NCBI GenBank assembly: GCA_025455685.1
Contig: JALOMB010000004.1
Span: 1-41,376, forward strand
Length of the DNA stretch: 41,376 bases
Source: Chitinophagales bacterium
GTDB lineage: Bacteria > Bacteroidota > Bacteroidia > Chitinophagales > JADJOU01
Direction: 5' to 3'
This document shows, in pieces, positions 9,928 to 20,326 of this stretch. Position 1 is the stretch's first letter; each line of letters begins with the position of its first letter. The notes beneath the pieces are model-generated. The model searched no databases, had not been told where the DNA came from, and saw only the letters and a program-made list of their open reading frames with translations. Both the position numbers and the translations under genes were made by a program.

Positions 9928-11717
9928 TAAGGATGGAAGAAGAGAAACAACAGTTTGCTCAATATAGTAAGCTTATCCCGAGGATCTATGGTGTAGCTTG
10001 GAGAAATTGTCGTAAGTGGATGATTGTCATGATTTTATCTATTTTAGTAGTAGGCATAATAGAAGCTAGTTTTCCTATTCTCGTCTCCAAAACAATGGAT
10101 TTGCTCAAATCAACTAATATTGAGCCTCAGGAGAGCTTACTGACTTATCTCTATCGCGCTCAAGTCATGCGATATCTACTTTTGTTTATAGGATTGAGTA
10201 TAGCAATGTCTATTTTGGTTTATTTTATGATTATCGGAGCAGGCAGAGTAGTGGAAAAAGTCCTCTTGGTGCTTCGGCGGGATTTATTCCAAAAGCTACT
10301 GCATAGTGATGTGGCCTATCACGACCAAAATTCCTCAGGTTGGCTTATCGCTAGGATTACTTCTGACACGGATAGATTGATAGAATTAGTGAGTTGGGGT
10401 ATGATTCAGTTTTCTTGGAGTGCTATAGTCTTAGTATTTTGTTTGAGCAATATGTTGGTGATATCTTGGAAAATGAGTTTGCTTTTTATACTATTTATAC
10501 CACTATTATTTTTATCGACACAGTTTATTAGACTCAAAGTTTTGAGCTATTCTCGTATCACTAGAAGGCTCAATAGTCAAATGATAGGCACCTTAAACGA
10601 ACACATACACGGCGTAGAGCTCAATAAAGTGCTCTCGACTCAAGATAAAGCCATCGGATTTTATGAAGCAGCAGCCTTGGAATATGCGCAAGTATCTAAG
10701 AAAAATTTGTGGATGAATTCCCTTTATTATCCAACTATTGTAGCGCTTGGCTCAATTAATATCTCTTTTTTAATTTATTTTAGTGCTCAAGGCTATATAG
10801 CGCCTGGCTCTCTCTTTACAGTCGGTTTGCTCAGTAGTTTTTATCTTTATGCGAAATTTATCTATGAACCTATTGTAGAGATCAGTAATTATTTTTCTAG
10901 TATTTATAATAGCATATCGGCATTAGAACGTATTTTTGGGTTGCTTGATCATCCGATACAAGTCAAAAGTGTCTCAGAATATAGTGGACCAATTCAATTT
11001 CAAGGTAAAATAGATTTTCATCAAGTAAATTTTGGATATAGTACGACGAATTTACTCTATCGCGATTTAAGTCAAACTATTTTACCAAATCGAAAAATCG
11101 CTTTAGTTGGACCTACAGGTGGCGGTAAATCAACTATTGCGCAGATGTTAAATCGTAATTATGAGCCTCAATCTGGCAAGATAACTCTAGACGATATTGA
11201 TATTCAAGCAATTCCATTGGATATTCTCAGAAGAAATATCGGCAACGTGTTACAATTTTCACAGCTTTTTGAAGGGACATTGGCAGAAAATTTAGTCATG
11301 TTTAGCTCCCGAGAATATTCGAGAAGTGAACTAGTAGCTTCCTTAGAATATTTAGGTGCTCAAGATTTGATTTCGAGACTAGATGAGCAGATTTCTAGTG
11401 ATATGAAAGGTCTCTCTCAAGGGGAAATACAGTATTTCGCTATTGTCAGGTTATATTTTTATCAAGCTTCTATTCTAATCTTAGACGAAGCTACTTCTTC
11501 TATTGACCCCATTTCTGAAATAAAAATTCAAGAAATACTTCAAAAAATCTTACAAGATAAGACTGCTATCATTATCGCGCATAGACTCTCAACGATTAGA
11601 CAATGTGATGAGATATGGTATATCGAAAACGGAGCTATTCAAGAAAAAGGAGACCATCAAAGTTTGCTAAAAAAACAAGGCAAGTACTTCGATTTGATTC
11701 AAGCATCTAAGCGTTAA
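9924..11717 (+). CDS. ABC exporter half-transporter (TMD-NBD), degenerate signature
   Basis: Walker A GPTGGGKST, signature LSQGEIQ, Walker B LILDEATSSID, H-loop IAHRLST. Overlaps the upstream gene by ATGA. Confidence 0.9.
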   Translation: MIRMEEEKQQFAQYSKLIPRIYGVAWRNCRKWMIVMILSILVVGIIEASFPILVSKTMDLLKSTNIEPQESLLTYLYRAQVMRYLLLFIGLSIAMSILVYFMIIGAGRVVEKVLLVLRRDLFQKLLHSDVAYHDQNSSGWLIARITSDTDRLIELVSWGMIQFSWSAIVLVFCLSNMLVISWKMSLLFILFIPLLFLSTQFIRLKVLSYSRITRRLNSQMIGTLNEHIHGVELNKVLSTQDKAIGFYEAAALEYAQVSKKNLWMNSLYYPTIVALGSINISFLIYFSAQGYIAPGSLFTVGLLSSFYLYAKFIYEPIVEISNYFSSIYNSISALERIFGLLDHPIQVKSVSEYSGPIQFQGKIDFHQVNFGYSTTNLLYRDLSQTILPNRKIALVGPTGGGKSTIAQMLNRNYEPQSGKITLDDIDIQAIPLDILRRNIGNVLQFSQLFEGTLAENLVMFSSREYSRSELVASLEYLGAQDLISRLDEQISSDMKGLSQGEIQYFAIVRLYFYQASILILDEATSSIDPISEIKIQEILQKILQDKTAIIIAHRLSTIRQCDEIWYIENGAIQEKGDHQSLLKKQGKYFDLIQASKR

Positions 11718-11769
11718 ACATAAAAACTGGATAGAAAACGAAAAAATATCAGAAATAAAAAAAAAAGGC

Positions 11770-11777
11770 TATTTTTG
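11770..11777 (+). promoter_or_regulatory. -7-like element (TATTTTTG)
   Basis: TAnnTTTG match 9 bp upstream of lepA ATG. Confidence 0.5.
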
Positions 11778-11786
11778 TGCTAATTT

Positions 11787-13583
11787 ATGAAAAACATTAG
11801 AAACTTCTGTATCATTGCTCATATTGACCACGGTAAAAGTACTTTGGCTGATAGATTACTAGAGCATACGAATACGATAACTGATAGAGAACGTCAAGAC
11901 CAGTTGCTCGATGACATGGATTTAGAGCGAGAGCGAGGCATTACGATTAAATCTCATGCGATTCAAATGGATTATTTTTTTGAAGGGCAGCCTTATATCC
12001 TCAATCTCATCGATACACCAGGACACGTGGATTTTTCTTATGAAGTTTCCCGTTCAATTGCTTCCTGTGAAGGCGCTTTGCTTTTGGTTGATGCGACGCA
12101 AGGTATTCAAGCACAAACTATATCAAATCTATATTTGGCAATGGATAATGATTTAGAAATTATTCCCGTAGTCAATAAAGTAGATATGGAAGGTGCCATG
12201 ATAGAAGAGGTAAAAGACCAAATCATCGATTTACTCGGCTGTGCTCACGAAGATATTTTAGAGGCAAGCGGTAAGACAGGCATAGGGATAGAGAATTTAT
12301 TGCATCATATTATTCGCAGAATTCCTGCTCCTAAATCACATGATGACCAGCCTTTTCGTGCAATGATTTTTGACTCTGTTTTCAATCCTTTTCGTGGAGT
12401 CATTGCTTATTTTCGAATCTTCGATGGACAAATCAAAAAAGGTCAAAAAATCAAACTTTTTAGCACTCAAAAAGAATATAATGCCGATGAAATAGGCATT
12501 CTTAAACTAAAACCACTTGAAAAACAAGAACTCAAAAGTGGCGATGTCGGTTACATAATTACAGGCGTAAAGCAAGCAAAAGAAATCAAAGTTGGCGATA
12601 CTATTATCGCTTCAGAAAATCCTTCTTTAGAGCCTCTTAAAGGGTTTGAAGATGTCAAACCAATGGTTTTTGCAGGTATTTATCCTATTGATTCTGATGA
12701 CTACGAAGATTTACGTGATAGTTTAGAAAAACTTCACTTAAATGATGCAAGTTTGGTTTTCGAGCCAGAAACTTCTATTGCATTAGGTTTTGGATTTAGA
12801 TGTGGCTTTTTGGGCTTATTGCATTTGGAGATTATCTCTGAGCGATTAGAAAGAGAATTCGATCAAAGTATCATCGTTACGGTACCTCAAGTGAGTTATC
12901 ATTGTTATCTCAATAAAGATCCAAATAAAAAACTAGAATTACACAATCCATCTGATTTGCCTGATATTACTACGATTAACCGTTTAGAAGAACCTTGGAT
13001 CAAAGCGCAAATCATCACGAAGCCAGATTATATAGGCACGCTAATCGGTTTATGTATGGAAAAGCGCGGCATTTTGCTCAATCAAGTTTATCTTACGACA
13101 AGTAGAGTAGAGCTTACTTTTGAGTTACCATTGGCGGAAATTGTGTTTGATTTTTATGATAAATTAAAATCAATTTCTAAGGGATATGCTTCTTTTGATT
13201 ATCATATTATAGGTTATAGGCAAGGCGATTTAGTCAAAATGGACATCAAGCTCAATGCTGAAAATGTCGATGCTTTATCCGCTATGATTCATCGAGATAA
13301 GGCTTATGAATTTGGGCGTAAACTATGTGAAAAGCTCAAAGAACTCATTCCTAAACAACAGTTTGTGATCGCTATTCAAGCCGCTATTGGTATGAAAATC
13401 ATAGCTCGAGAGACAATTTCAGCCATGCGAAAAGACGTTACAGCGAAGTGCTATGGTGGTGATATTTCTCGAAAAAGAAAATTATTAGAAAAACAGAAAA
13501 AAGGCAAGAAAAAAATGCGACAGTTTGGCAAGGTTGAAGTACCTCAAGAAGCATTTTTAGCCGTTTTAAAATTAAATGATTAA
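11787..13583 (+). CDS. lepA: elongation factor 4 (LepA)
   Basis: [81 protein letters not shown]. Confidence 0.97.
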   Translation: MKNIRNFCIIAHIDHGKSTLADRLLEHTNTITDRERQDQLLDDMDLERERGITIKSHAIQMDYFFEGQPYILNLIDTPGHVDFSYEVSRSIASCEGALLLVDATQGIQAQTISNLYLAMDNDLEIIPVVNKVDMEGAMIEEVKDQIIDLLGCAHEDILEASGKTGIGIENLLHHIIRRIPAPKSHDDQPFRAMIFDSVFNPFRGVIAYFRIFDGQIKKGQKIKLFSTQKEYNADEIGILKLKPLEKQELKSGDVGYIITGVKQAKEIKVGDTIIASENPSLEPLKGFEDVKPMVFAGIYPIDSDDYEDLRDSLEKLHLNDASLVFEPETSIALGFGFRCGFLGLLHLEIISERLEREFDQSIIVTVPQVSYHCYLNKDPNKKLELHNPSDLPDITTINRLEEPWIKAQIITKPDYIGTLIGLCMEKRGILLNQVYLTTSRVELTFELPLAEIVFDFYDKLKSISKGYASFDYHIIGYRQGDLVKMDIKLNAENVDALSAMIHRDKAYEFGRKLCEKLKELIPKQQFVIAIQAAIGMKIIARETISAMRKDVTAKCYGGDISRKRKLLEKQKKGKKKMRQFGKVEVPQEAFLAVLKLND

Positions 13584-13603
13584 TTTTTTTAAAACTCAAA
13601 AAC

Positions 13604-14167
13604 ATGAATGATTTGAAAGCTATAGTGGAGGCGACCAAAGAAAAATTTAGCAAATCTATTGATTTTCTAGAATCTGAACTCCTGAAAATTAGAGCAGGCA
13701 AAGCAAACCCTGCAATGCTCAATGGAATTCAAGTAGATAGCTATGGGGCTATGAGTCCTTTGTCAGCTGTTTGTAGTATTACGACCCCTGACCCTAGGAC
13801 CCTCGTACTTCAGCCTTGGGATAAATCGCAAATCTCAGCAATTAACAGAGCGATCATAAATGCAAATATTGGATTAAATCCTCAAGATGATGGACAAGTG
13901 ATTAGAATAAATATACCACCTTTGACTGAAGAAAGACGAAAAGATCTCGTCAAACAAAGTAAACAAGAAGGTGAAAAAATCAAAGTGGCTATTAGAAATC
14001 ATCGCAGAGATGGTATCGAAAGCCTCAAAAAACACAAGTCCGACGAAGGGGTATCTGAAGATTTGCTCAAATCAATGGAAGATAAAATCCAAAAGCTCAC
14101 CGATGAGTTTATCGCCAAAGTCGATCAAGTCCTATCAGGAAAAGAAAAAGAAATCTTATCTATTTAA
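13604..14167 (+). CDS. frr: ribosome recycling factor
   Basis: LLKIRAGKANPAMLNGIQVDSYG; IRINIPPLTEERRKDLVKQSKQEGEKIKVAIRNHRRDG. Confidence 0.96.
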   Translation: MNDLKAIVEATKEKFSKSIDFLESELLKIRAGKANPAMLNGIQVDSYGAMSPLSAVCSITTPDPRTLVLQPWDKSQISAINRAIINANIGLNPQDDGQVIRINIPPLTEERRKDLVKQSKQEGEKIKVAIRNHRRDGIESLKKHKSDEGVSEDLLKSMEDKIQKLTDEFIAKVDQVLSGKEKEILSI

Positions 14168-14176
14168 ATAATTACT

Positions 14177-14761
14177 ATGAAACTAACCCTTAATCATTAC
14201 TTGAATTTTTTAGCTTTATTTCTTATCGCTATTCTTTTTCTACTCTATCTTAAGTCATCTAAATCTTCTTCAGTAGCTGTAACTAGTGATGCTTCTCAAG
14301 CTAAGCTTGGTACTCGTGTAGCTTATGTAAACTCAGATTCACTCTATGCAAACTATAGTAAGTTTAAAAATCTAGAAAAAGATTTAGAATCATCTGGTCA
14401 GTCTGCTCAGCAAAATTTGCAAAAAAAAATGCAAGGTCTTCAAGCTCAATATGAAAGTTTAGTTAAAAAAGCACAATCAGGTCAAATTACACCGCAGCAA
14501 GCTCAAGCTGAAGAGCAAGCCTTAATGAAGAAAAAACAACAGCTAGATGCAGAAAGTCAGCAGATGATTGGCACAGTGCAAGAAAAAAGCCAAAAAGCCG
14601 CTCAAGAAATCAAAGCAGAGTTGTTTGACTATTTCCAAAAAAACAAATCAAAATACAATTGTGATTTAGTGATATCTTATCAATCTAATGGTAATTTATT
14701 GTATTTTGATACGACTCAGGATATCACTAAAAAAGTTTTGGAAGATTTAAACCAAAAATAA
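14177..14761 (+). CDS. OmpH/Skp family periplasmic chaperone-like protein
   Basis: N-terminal hydrophobic segment, VAYVNSDSLYANYSKFK, coiled-coil core, C-terminal CDLVISYQSNGNLLYFDTTQDITKKVLEDLN. Confidence 0.85.
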   Translation: MKLTLNHYLNFLALFLIAILFLLYLKSSKSSSVAVTSDASQAKLGTRVAYVNSDSLYANYSKFKNLEKDLESSGQSAQQNLQKKMQGLQAQYESLVKKAQSGQITPQQAQAEEQALMKKKQQLDAESQQMIGTVQEKSQKAAQEIKAELFDYFQKNKSKYNCDLVISYQSNGNLLYFDTTQDITKKVLEDLNQK

Positions 14762-15718
14762 GTGTATAAATTTATTCGCAATAATGAGTTGATAAGTTTT
14801 TTGCTCAGCTTGGCATTGCTTATTTATTTGAGTTTTAGTTTTTTTAGAGATCAAATTCCAACTCAGATTGATAGGGATTATTTTTTTAATTTTCTGGAGT
14901 ATAGATATATACTTGGAGTAGTTTTTGCTCTAGGAATTATCTATGTATGTTATTTTTTGATAAGTTTTGCGGTACAGATTAAAATTGCTAAATCGTTTGA
15001 TTTCTTTACACTTTTTCTCTTTCTTTGTTTTGTATCTATTTTGTCTCATTATCTCAATTTGAGTATGAGTTTCTTCATTTTGTTTTTTGTTGTTTATCTA
15101 ATGCGCACTAATATATTGATACTTTATAGTGCTACGCCTAATGAAGTAAGTCTTTTTAGCTTGGGGTTTATGGTAGGACTTTATTTGCTTTTTGACTTAT
15201 CGGTAATCTATTATATTCCTGTATTTTTTATTGTTTTATCTAAGTTTGTCATTCATAAAGTAAAAGTATTTTTTTCTTTATTCTTTGGGGTTTTGACACC
15301 TATTTATTTACTATTTTCGCTAGTTTATTTATTTGACATTCCCTTTGATTTTGAAGAAATTCAAGAAAGCGTATTTTTTCATCTTAACACACATGTTTGG
15401 CAATTGAAAATTGTTTTTTCATTGATTTCTTTAATTTTTTTAGTTGTCCTACAGAATCGTATGCAATATTTTAATATTAAAGAAAGAAATATTTTTTCGT
15501 TAATTGCTTCGATTTTATTGGTCAATGTGTTCATCAATTTTTTAGGCTTTTATCCACAGAGAACTTATATTATTATTTTAGCCATGATTTTGTCAATTTA
15601 TCTCAAACTGTATTTTGAATTCTTAAAAAAAGAAACATTAATATCTAAATTTATATTAATATCTATATTTTTAATCACTTTTTATCATTTATTGTTACCC
15701 AAAAATATTAACTTATGA
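14762..15718 (+). CDS. polytopic membrane protein (possibly DUF6427-type)
   Basis: 318 aa, multiple hydrophobic helices, GTG start directly after the ompH-like stop. Confidence 0.75.
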   Translation: MYKFIRNNELISFLLSLALLIYLSFSFFRDQIPTQIDRDYFFNFLEYRYILGVVFALGIIYVCYFLISFAVQIKIAKSFDFFTLFLFLCFVSILSHYLNLSMSFFILFFVVYLMRTNILILYSATPNEVSLFSLGFMVGLYLLFDLSVIYYIPVFFIVLSKFVIHKVKVFFSLFFGVLTPIYLLFSLVYLFDIPFDFEEIQESVFFHLNTHVWQLKIVFSLISLIFLVVLQNRMQYFNIKERNIFSLIASILLVNVFINFLGFYPQRTYIIILAMILSIYLKLYFEFLKKETLISKFILISIFLITFYHLLLPKNINL

Positions 15719-16368
15719 TGACTAAGGAACAAATCGCTCAGCGAATAGCACGAGAAATCAAAGACGGCTCGTATGTTAATTTAGGTATTGGAATTCCTAC
15801 TTTAGTAGCTAACTATATTCCCAAAGGGATAGAAGTCGTGTTGCAAAGTGAAAATGGATTACTTGGAATGGGACCTTTCCCTTTTGATGGTCAAGAAGAT
15901 GCAGATTTGATTAATGCAGGCAAACAAACTATTACGACCTTACCGGGCTCTTCCATATTCGACAGTGCTATGAGTTTTGGTATGATTCGTTCGCAGCGTG
16001 TAGATTTGACAATTTTGGGTGCAATGGAAGTTTCAGAGTCAGGTGATATTGCTAATTGGAAGATTCCTGGCAAAATGGTCAAAGGTATGGGTGGAGCAAT
16101 GGATTTGGTCGCTAGTGCACAGAATATCATCGTAGCCATGCAACATACTTCAAAAGATGGAAAAAGCAAATTGCTTCATAAATGCTCATTACCACTCACA
16201 GGTATCGCTTGTGTCAAAAAAGTAGTTTCAGATTTGGGTGTCTTTGCTATAGATACTAGAGGTTTCGTCCTTTTAGAGCGCGCTCCAGGGATATCTGTGG
16301 AGCATATCCAATCAAGTACAGAAGGCAAATTAATCATAGAAGGGGAAATTCCTGAAGTTATTTTTTAA
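15715..16368 (+). CDS. scoB: 3-oxoacid CoA-transferase subunit B
   Basis: YVNLGIGIPTLVANYIPKGIEVVLQSENGLLGMGPFP (catalytic SENG), GAMEVSESGDIANWKIPGKMVKGMGGAMDLV. Confidence 0.94.
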   Translation: MMTKEQIAQRIAREIKDGSYVNLGIGIPTLVANYIPKGIEVVLQSENGLLGMGPFPFDGQEDADLINAGKQTITTLPGSSIFDSAMSFGMIRSQRVDLTILGAMEVSESGDIANWKIPGKMVKGMGGAMDLVASAQNIIVAMQHTSKDGKSKLLHKCSLPLTGIACVKKVVSDLGVFAIDTRGFVLLERAPGISVEHIQSSTEGKLIIEGEIPEVIF

Positions 16369-16428
16369 TTTTTTAGGATTTCGTCTATTTTTTTTTTATC
16401 AAATTTGCTTTTTAAAATAACAATCAAT

Positions 16429-17016
16429 ATGAAAAAATTTATTATATCATTTATTTGCTTTGTGGGATTTTTGTTTGTTACCAATGCTCAGACTGCTACC
16501 TCAGTTGCCTTAACTTCACAGAACACCTCAGTGCAATGGATAGCCAAGAAAATTACCTCAGAGGGTCATGTCGGTAATATTTCTGTTCAAAGTGGTTCCT
16601 TACTCATTGAAAAAAATTCAATTCTATCTGGAGAGGTAGTAATCGATATGAACTCAATCACTTGTACGGATATAAGTGATGCAGAAAAAAATCAATATCT
16701 AATTGAACATTTAAAAAATGAAGATTTCTTTAATGTAGCCCAACATCCTACTGCAATCTTAAAAATAAATTCAGTTAAACCCTCTAAGAAAAAGGGATTT
16801 ATTGTATCAGGAATTCTTACTATCAAAGGTATATCTCAGCAAATTAGCTTTCCTGCAGGTATCGTGATTAAAAATGGAATTGTAATAGCATCAGGAGTAT
16901 TGACCTTCGATAGAACTAAATTTGATGTGACATATGGCTCTACGCTTATTGGTGCTGCCAAAGACAAGGCTATTAAAAATGACGTAGTACTCAAAATTAC
17001 GCTAAACACGAAGTGA
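16429..17016 (+). CDS. YceI family protein
   Basis: ATG at 16429 gives a signal peptide (MKKFIISFICFVGFLFVTNAQ); WIAKKITSEGHVGNISVQSGSL..., YLIEHLKNEDFFNVAQHPTA; listed ORF starts upstream at 16405. Confidence 0.88.
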   Translation: MKKFIISFICFVGFLFVTNAQTATSVALTSQNTSVQWIAKKITSEGHVGNISVQSGSLLIEKNSILSGEVVIDMNSITCTDISDAEKNQYLIEHLKNEDFFNVAQHPTAILKINSVKPSKKKGFIVSGILTIKGISQQISFPAGIVIKNGIVIASGVLTFDRTKFDVTYGSTLIGAAKDKAIKNDVVLKITLNTK

Positions 17017-18029
17017 AGTCGACACTTTTCATAGGGAGTTTATTTTTAATTCTAACATCCCTACTTTTTGGATTATTAGTGCCTTTGGATGTACAAATCG
17101 AAAAGTTTGATATAGTATCCAAGGATTCACATCAAATCCAATTGAAACTCTATGTTCCTAGATTAAAGCAAGCAGTAGTTCAGGCTTATAGCTATCATCC
17201 CAAATTCGCTGAATCATCTTTGATTCAAGCAAGTAAAATTGAATTTGCTCAAGATACATTGTATGTTTACATGCCAAATCCAAACCAATTTCTCGGCATG
17301 CGTTCCAAAGAATTTCTTCAGTTTGAAATTGTTTTAGAGGACAAATCTTCTTTGATATATCCAGAATGGCTTTATGTAGATTCAGTATCGGGCTCTAAAG
17401 TTAAGCCGCTGATTCCTTTGCCTGAAGTAAAAAACAAGAAGAAAAATTTTGTTTTCCCTAATCGTGAGCAATTGCGGCAGTCTATTAGAAATTTGTTTTT
17501 TCATGTACCTATGTGGTTTGCCATGATTGCGTTATTAGGATTTAGTTTTTATCATGCTATTCGTTTTTTGGTCACGGGCGATTCAAATCATGATGAACAG
17601 TCTTCAATTGCAGTTTATATAGGCATATTTTTTGGGTTTGTCGGGTTATTCACGGGTATGGTATGGGCAAAATACACTTGGGGAGATTTCTGGCCTAAGG
17701 AAGACGAAAAGCTCAATGGTGCTGCTGTAGGCATGTTTATTTATATGGCGTATATAGTTTTGCGATATTCTATACCGGGAAAAATTAGTTATAAAATATC
17801 TGCTGTTTATAATGTGGTCGCATTTGTATTGTATCTCTTGTTTATTTTCATTTTACCTCGGTTAAATGACTCGCTTCATCCAGGGAATGGAGGAAATCCA
17901 GGCTTTAGTATATATGATAAGACGTTACTAATGAGAATGGTCTTTTATCCAGCTGTTTTAGGTTGGATTGGGTTGGGATTTGCTTATTTGAAGATTTGGC
18001 GTACCTTGTGCTTTAAACCAAAAGAATAA
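17013..18029 (+). CDS. CcmC/CcsA-like haem handling (cytochrome c biogenesis) membrane protein with N-terminal extracytoplasmic region
   Basis: Trp-rich segment GMVWAKYTWGDFWPKEDEKLNGAAVGMFIYMAY, flanking His in LFFHVPMWFAM and NDSLHPGNGGNPGF; GTG start overlapping the yceI stop. Confidence 0.82.
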   Translation: MKSTLFIGSLFLILTSLLFGLLVPLDVQIEKFDIVSKDSHQIQLKLYVPRLKQAVVQAYSYHPKFAESSLIQASKIEFAQDTLYVYMPNPNQFLGMRSKEFLQFEIVLEDKSSLIYPEWLYVDSVSGSKVKPLIPLPEVKNKKKNFVFPNREQLRQSIRNLFFHVPMWFAMIALLGFSFYHAIRFLVTGDSNHDEQSSIAVYIGIFFGFVGLFTGMVWAKYTWGDFWPKEDEKLNGAAVGMFIYMAYIVLRYSIPGKISYKISAVYNVVAFVLYLLFIFILPRLNDSLHPGNGGNPGFSIYDKTLLMRMVFYPAVLGWIGLGFAYLKIWRTLCFKPKE

Positions 18030-18074
18030 AGAGATTTCCTTTCCATTAAATGACTTAAATTTAAAACAAATAGC

Positions 18075-18947
18075 TTAAACCCCTCTTTTTTCGCCCCATC
18101 TCAGTTTACCTTTTAGGGCATTAATAAAATAATTTTCATCAAACACCACGAGTTTAAACATAGTGGACGATTTACGAATCGTGATTTTATGTTTGCTCGT
18201 AATATACCCGAGTCGGGAATCCAAAGTCGAGATGAACTCAGGACTTCTACCTTGAATTTGTAGTGTGACCGTTTCCTGATCGGAAATTACAATTGGCCTG
18301 ACATTTAAATTATGTGGCGCAATAGGTGTTAGGATGAAGCAAGAATTCTTAGGATGAATAATTGGGCCGCCACAGCTAAGATTGTAGCCTGTAGAACCCG
18401 TAGGCGTTGATACGATTAAACCATCTGCGAAGTAATTATTGAGTAATTCGCCATTGATATATACATTGACCTCAATCATTGATGAAGAGTTTGATCTGAA
18501 AACCGTGAAATCATTCAAAGCGTAATTTTCACCTACGAAAATAGGAATATTAGCATTGATTTCTAAAAGCATTCTATTTTCTATTTCAAATTGTTTCTTT
18601 TTTAGATGCTCAAAGGCAAGTTTAAAATGTTCATTCTCGATACTAGAGAGAAACCCCAATCGACCCGTTTTGATCCCTAAGACTGGTATTCCATTGTCAT
18701 GTGTTAGCAAAACCGCATCCAGGATTGTACCGTCTCCACCTAAACAAACCAAAAAGTCAACTTGATGCAATTTTAAATCTTGAGCATTGCTAAAAACCTG
18801 TGTTAAATCAAACTCAATGCCTATATCAGCTAGAGTTTCGCTAATCACAACAGGAATTTCATTTTCTACAACGTAGCGAAAAAGACTTTTGACATAGCTC
18901 AGTTTTTCACTTGAATTAATTACTCTAGAAAATATAGCTAATTTCAA
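18075..18947 (-). CDS. nadK: NAD kinase
   Basis: LVCLGGDGTILDAVLL (GGDGT), TPTGSTGYNLSCGGPIIHP, LTPIAPHNLNVRPIVISD. Confidence 0.95.
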   Translation of the reverse strand: MKLAIFSRVINSSEKLSYVKSLFRYVVENEIPVVISETLADIGIEFDLTQVFSNAQDLKLHQVDFLVCLGGDGTILDAVLLTHDNGIPVLGIKTGRLGFLSSIENEHFKLAFEHLKKKQFEIENRMLLEINANIPIFVGENYALNDFTVFRSNSSSMIEVNVYINGELLNNYFADGLIVSTPTGSTGYNLSCGGPIIHPKNSCFILTPIAPHNLNVRPIVISDQETVTLQIQGRSPEFISTLDSRLGYITSKHKITIRKSSTMFKLVVFDENYFINALKGKLRWGEKRGV

Positions 18948-18950
18948 GAC

Positions 18951-19547
18951 TTAAAGATTTAAAAAATGAACTAACTCTTGAAATCTTGTTTCTATGATCT
19001 CTTGAGTTTGACTTTTAACGGAGCTGTACATCACTTCAAAACCATGTTTTTCAAGGCTTTGGTCGAAGTTTTTTTCGGATAAATGATGCACTCTGAGATA
19101 AATCAAAGTTTTATCTTCCTGATTGACGACCTCGATATGAAGAATATGAATGTGTTCTGCTTCAAGGATTTGGCATAAATTTGCGAGTTTCGGGGTGATA
19201 TCTCGAGAGGCTAAAATTAGTATGTCACTTTTTTGGTTGAGCTGTTGCGAAATCCAAGCCGAGCTAAGCTCTTCGCGATATACTATACCGAGATACAAGC
19301 CTTCTTCATCAACGATAGGATACCAAGGCAAGTCGTGCTGCGTCATACGCTCGAGGGCTTCGAAATGAGTCGCATCCATGCGAAGAGCTGCCGCACTCAT
19401 CGGAATTTCTAGTAAAAAATCATAAATATATCGAAAATAGCCATTTTCAATTGCGATTAATGGCGCTTTATTAGCTGAATAGTCACTATCAATAGGAGTT
19501 TCAGCAATTAGCTTAGGATTTGTTCGTATAAATTCTTTTAGAAACAT
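18951..19547 (-). CDS. CBS-domain protein
   Basis: CBS-like pair (DATHFEALERMTQHDLPWYPIVDEEGLYLGIVYREEL); position next to nadK. Confidence 0.72.
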   Translation of the reverse strand: MFLKEFIRTNPKLIAETPIDSDYSANKAPLIAIENGYFRYIYDFLLEIPMSAAALRMDATHFEALERMTQHDLPWYPIVDEEGLYLGIVYREELSSAWISQQLNQKSDILILASRDITPKLANLCQILEAEHIHILHIEVVNQEDKTLIYLRVHHLSEKNFDQSLEKHGFEVMYSSVKSQTQEIIETRFQELVHFLNL

Positions 19548-19549
19548 AG

Positions 19550-20326
19550 TTACAAGGATAATAAAAATTCATTTAAATGATGGTAAAATTCTTTTGGTTT
19601 TTCGATCATGGGAGCGTGACCTGCTTTATCTATCAATTTTAAGACGGAATTAGGTAAGTTTTTATGAAAATTCTGTCCAATCGAAACAGGTGTAATTTTA
19701 TCTTGACATCCCCAAATCAATAAAACAGGAATGTTAATTTTAGGCAAATCTAATTGCAGATTTGTTTTAGTAGCGCTTCGAGCCAAAGAAAGCAAGCGCT
19801 TTAGGGTTTTATTGTTAGAAATAATTTGTTTCACTTGAGAAAACACTTCTGAAGTAGCAAATTTAGGGTCAAAAAAAGTATCTTCAATTCTTTTTTGTAT
19901 GAAATCATCTTTTCTACTAGGCCTGTTTGAGCCAAAGAAATTTTCAAAAAGCCCACTAGAACCAGTTAAAACTAAAGCTTTTATATATGGAGATGTTGAT
20001 TTTAGCTGATAATTTAAGGCGATATGACCACCAAAGGAGTTTCCTAAAAGAATAATGTTTTTATTAGTGAAAAGAGGCAATTGTAAGAATTTTTCTAAAA
20101 AAGTCGTTATCCCCTCAATATTTGCTTGAGCAACATCAATATCGTATAGAGGAAGATTGGGCATGGCAATTTCATAATCCTCAGAAATCAATGTTATTAA
20201 AGGCTCAAAATTGCTCAAAGCGCCAAACAGACCATGGAGCATGACAATGACACTATTGTTTTTTCCAGGTCGATAGTAGTATGTAATTTTATGTAGATGT
20301 ATTTCTTCTTCTCGATATTGCATCAT
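19550..20326 (-). CDS. alpha/beta hydrolase
   Basis: VMLHGLFGALSNFEPL, LLGNSFGGHIAL nucleophile elbow (GNSFGG), LLIWGCQDKITPVSIG, GHAPMIEKP. Confidence 0.92.
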   Translation of the reverse strand: MMQYREEEIHLHKITYYYRPGKNNSVIVMLHGLFGALSNFEPLITLISEDYEIAMPNLPLYDIDVAQANIEGITTFLEKFLQLPLFTNKNIILLGNSFGGHIALNYQLKSTSPYIKALVLTGSSGLFENFFGSNRPSRKDDFIQKRIEDTFFDPKFATSEVFSQVKQIISNNKTLKRLLSLARSATKTNLQLDLPKINIPVLLIWGCQDKITPVSIGQNFHKNLPNSVLKLIDKAGHAPMIEKPKEFYHHLNEFLLSL

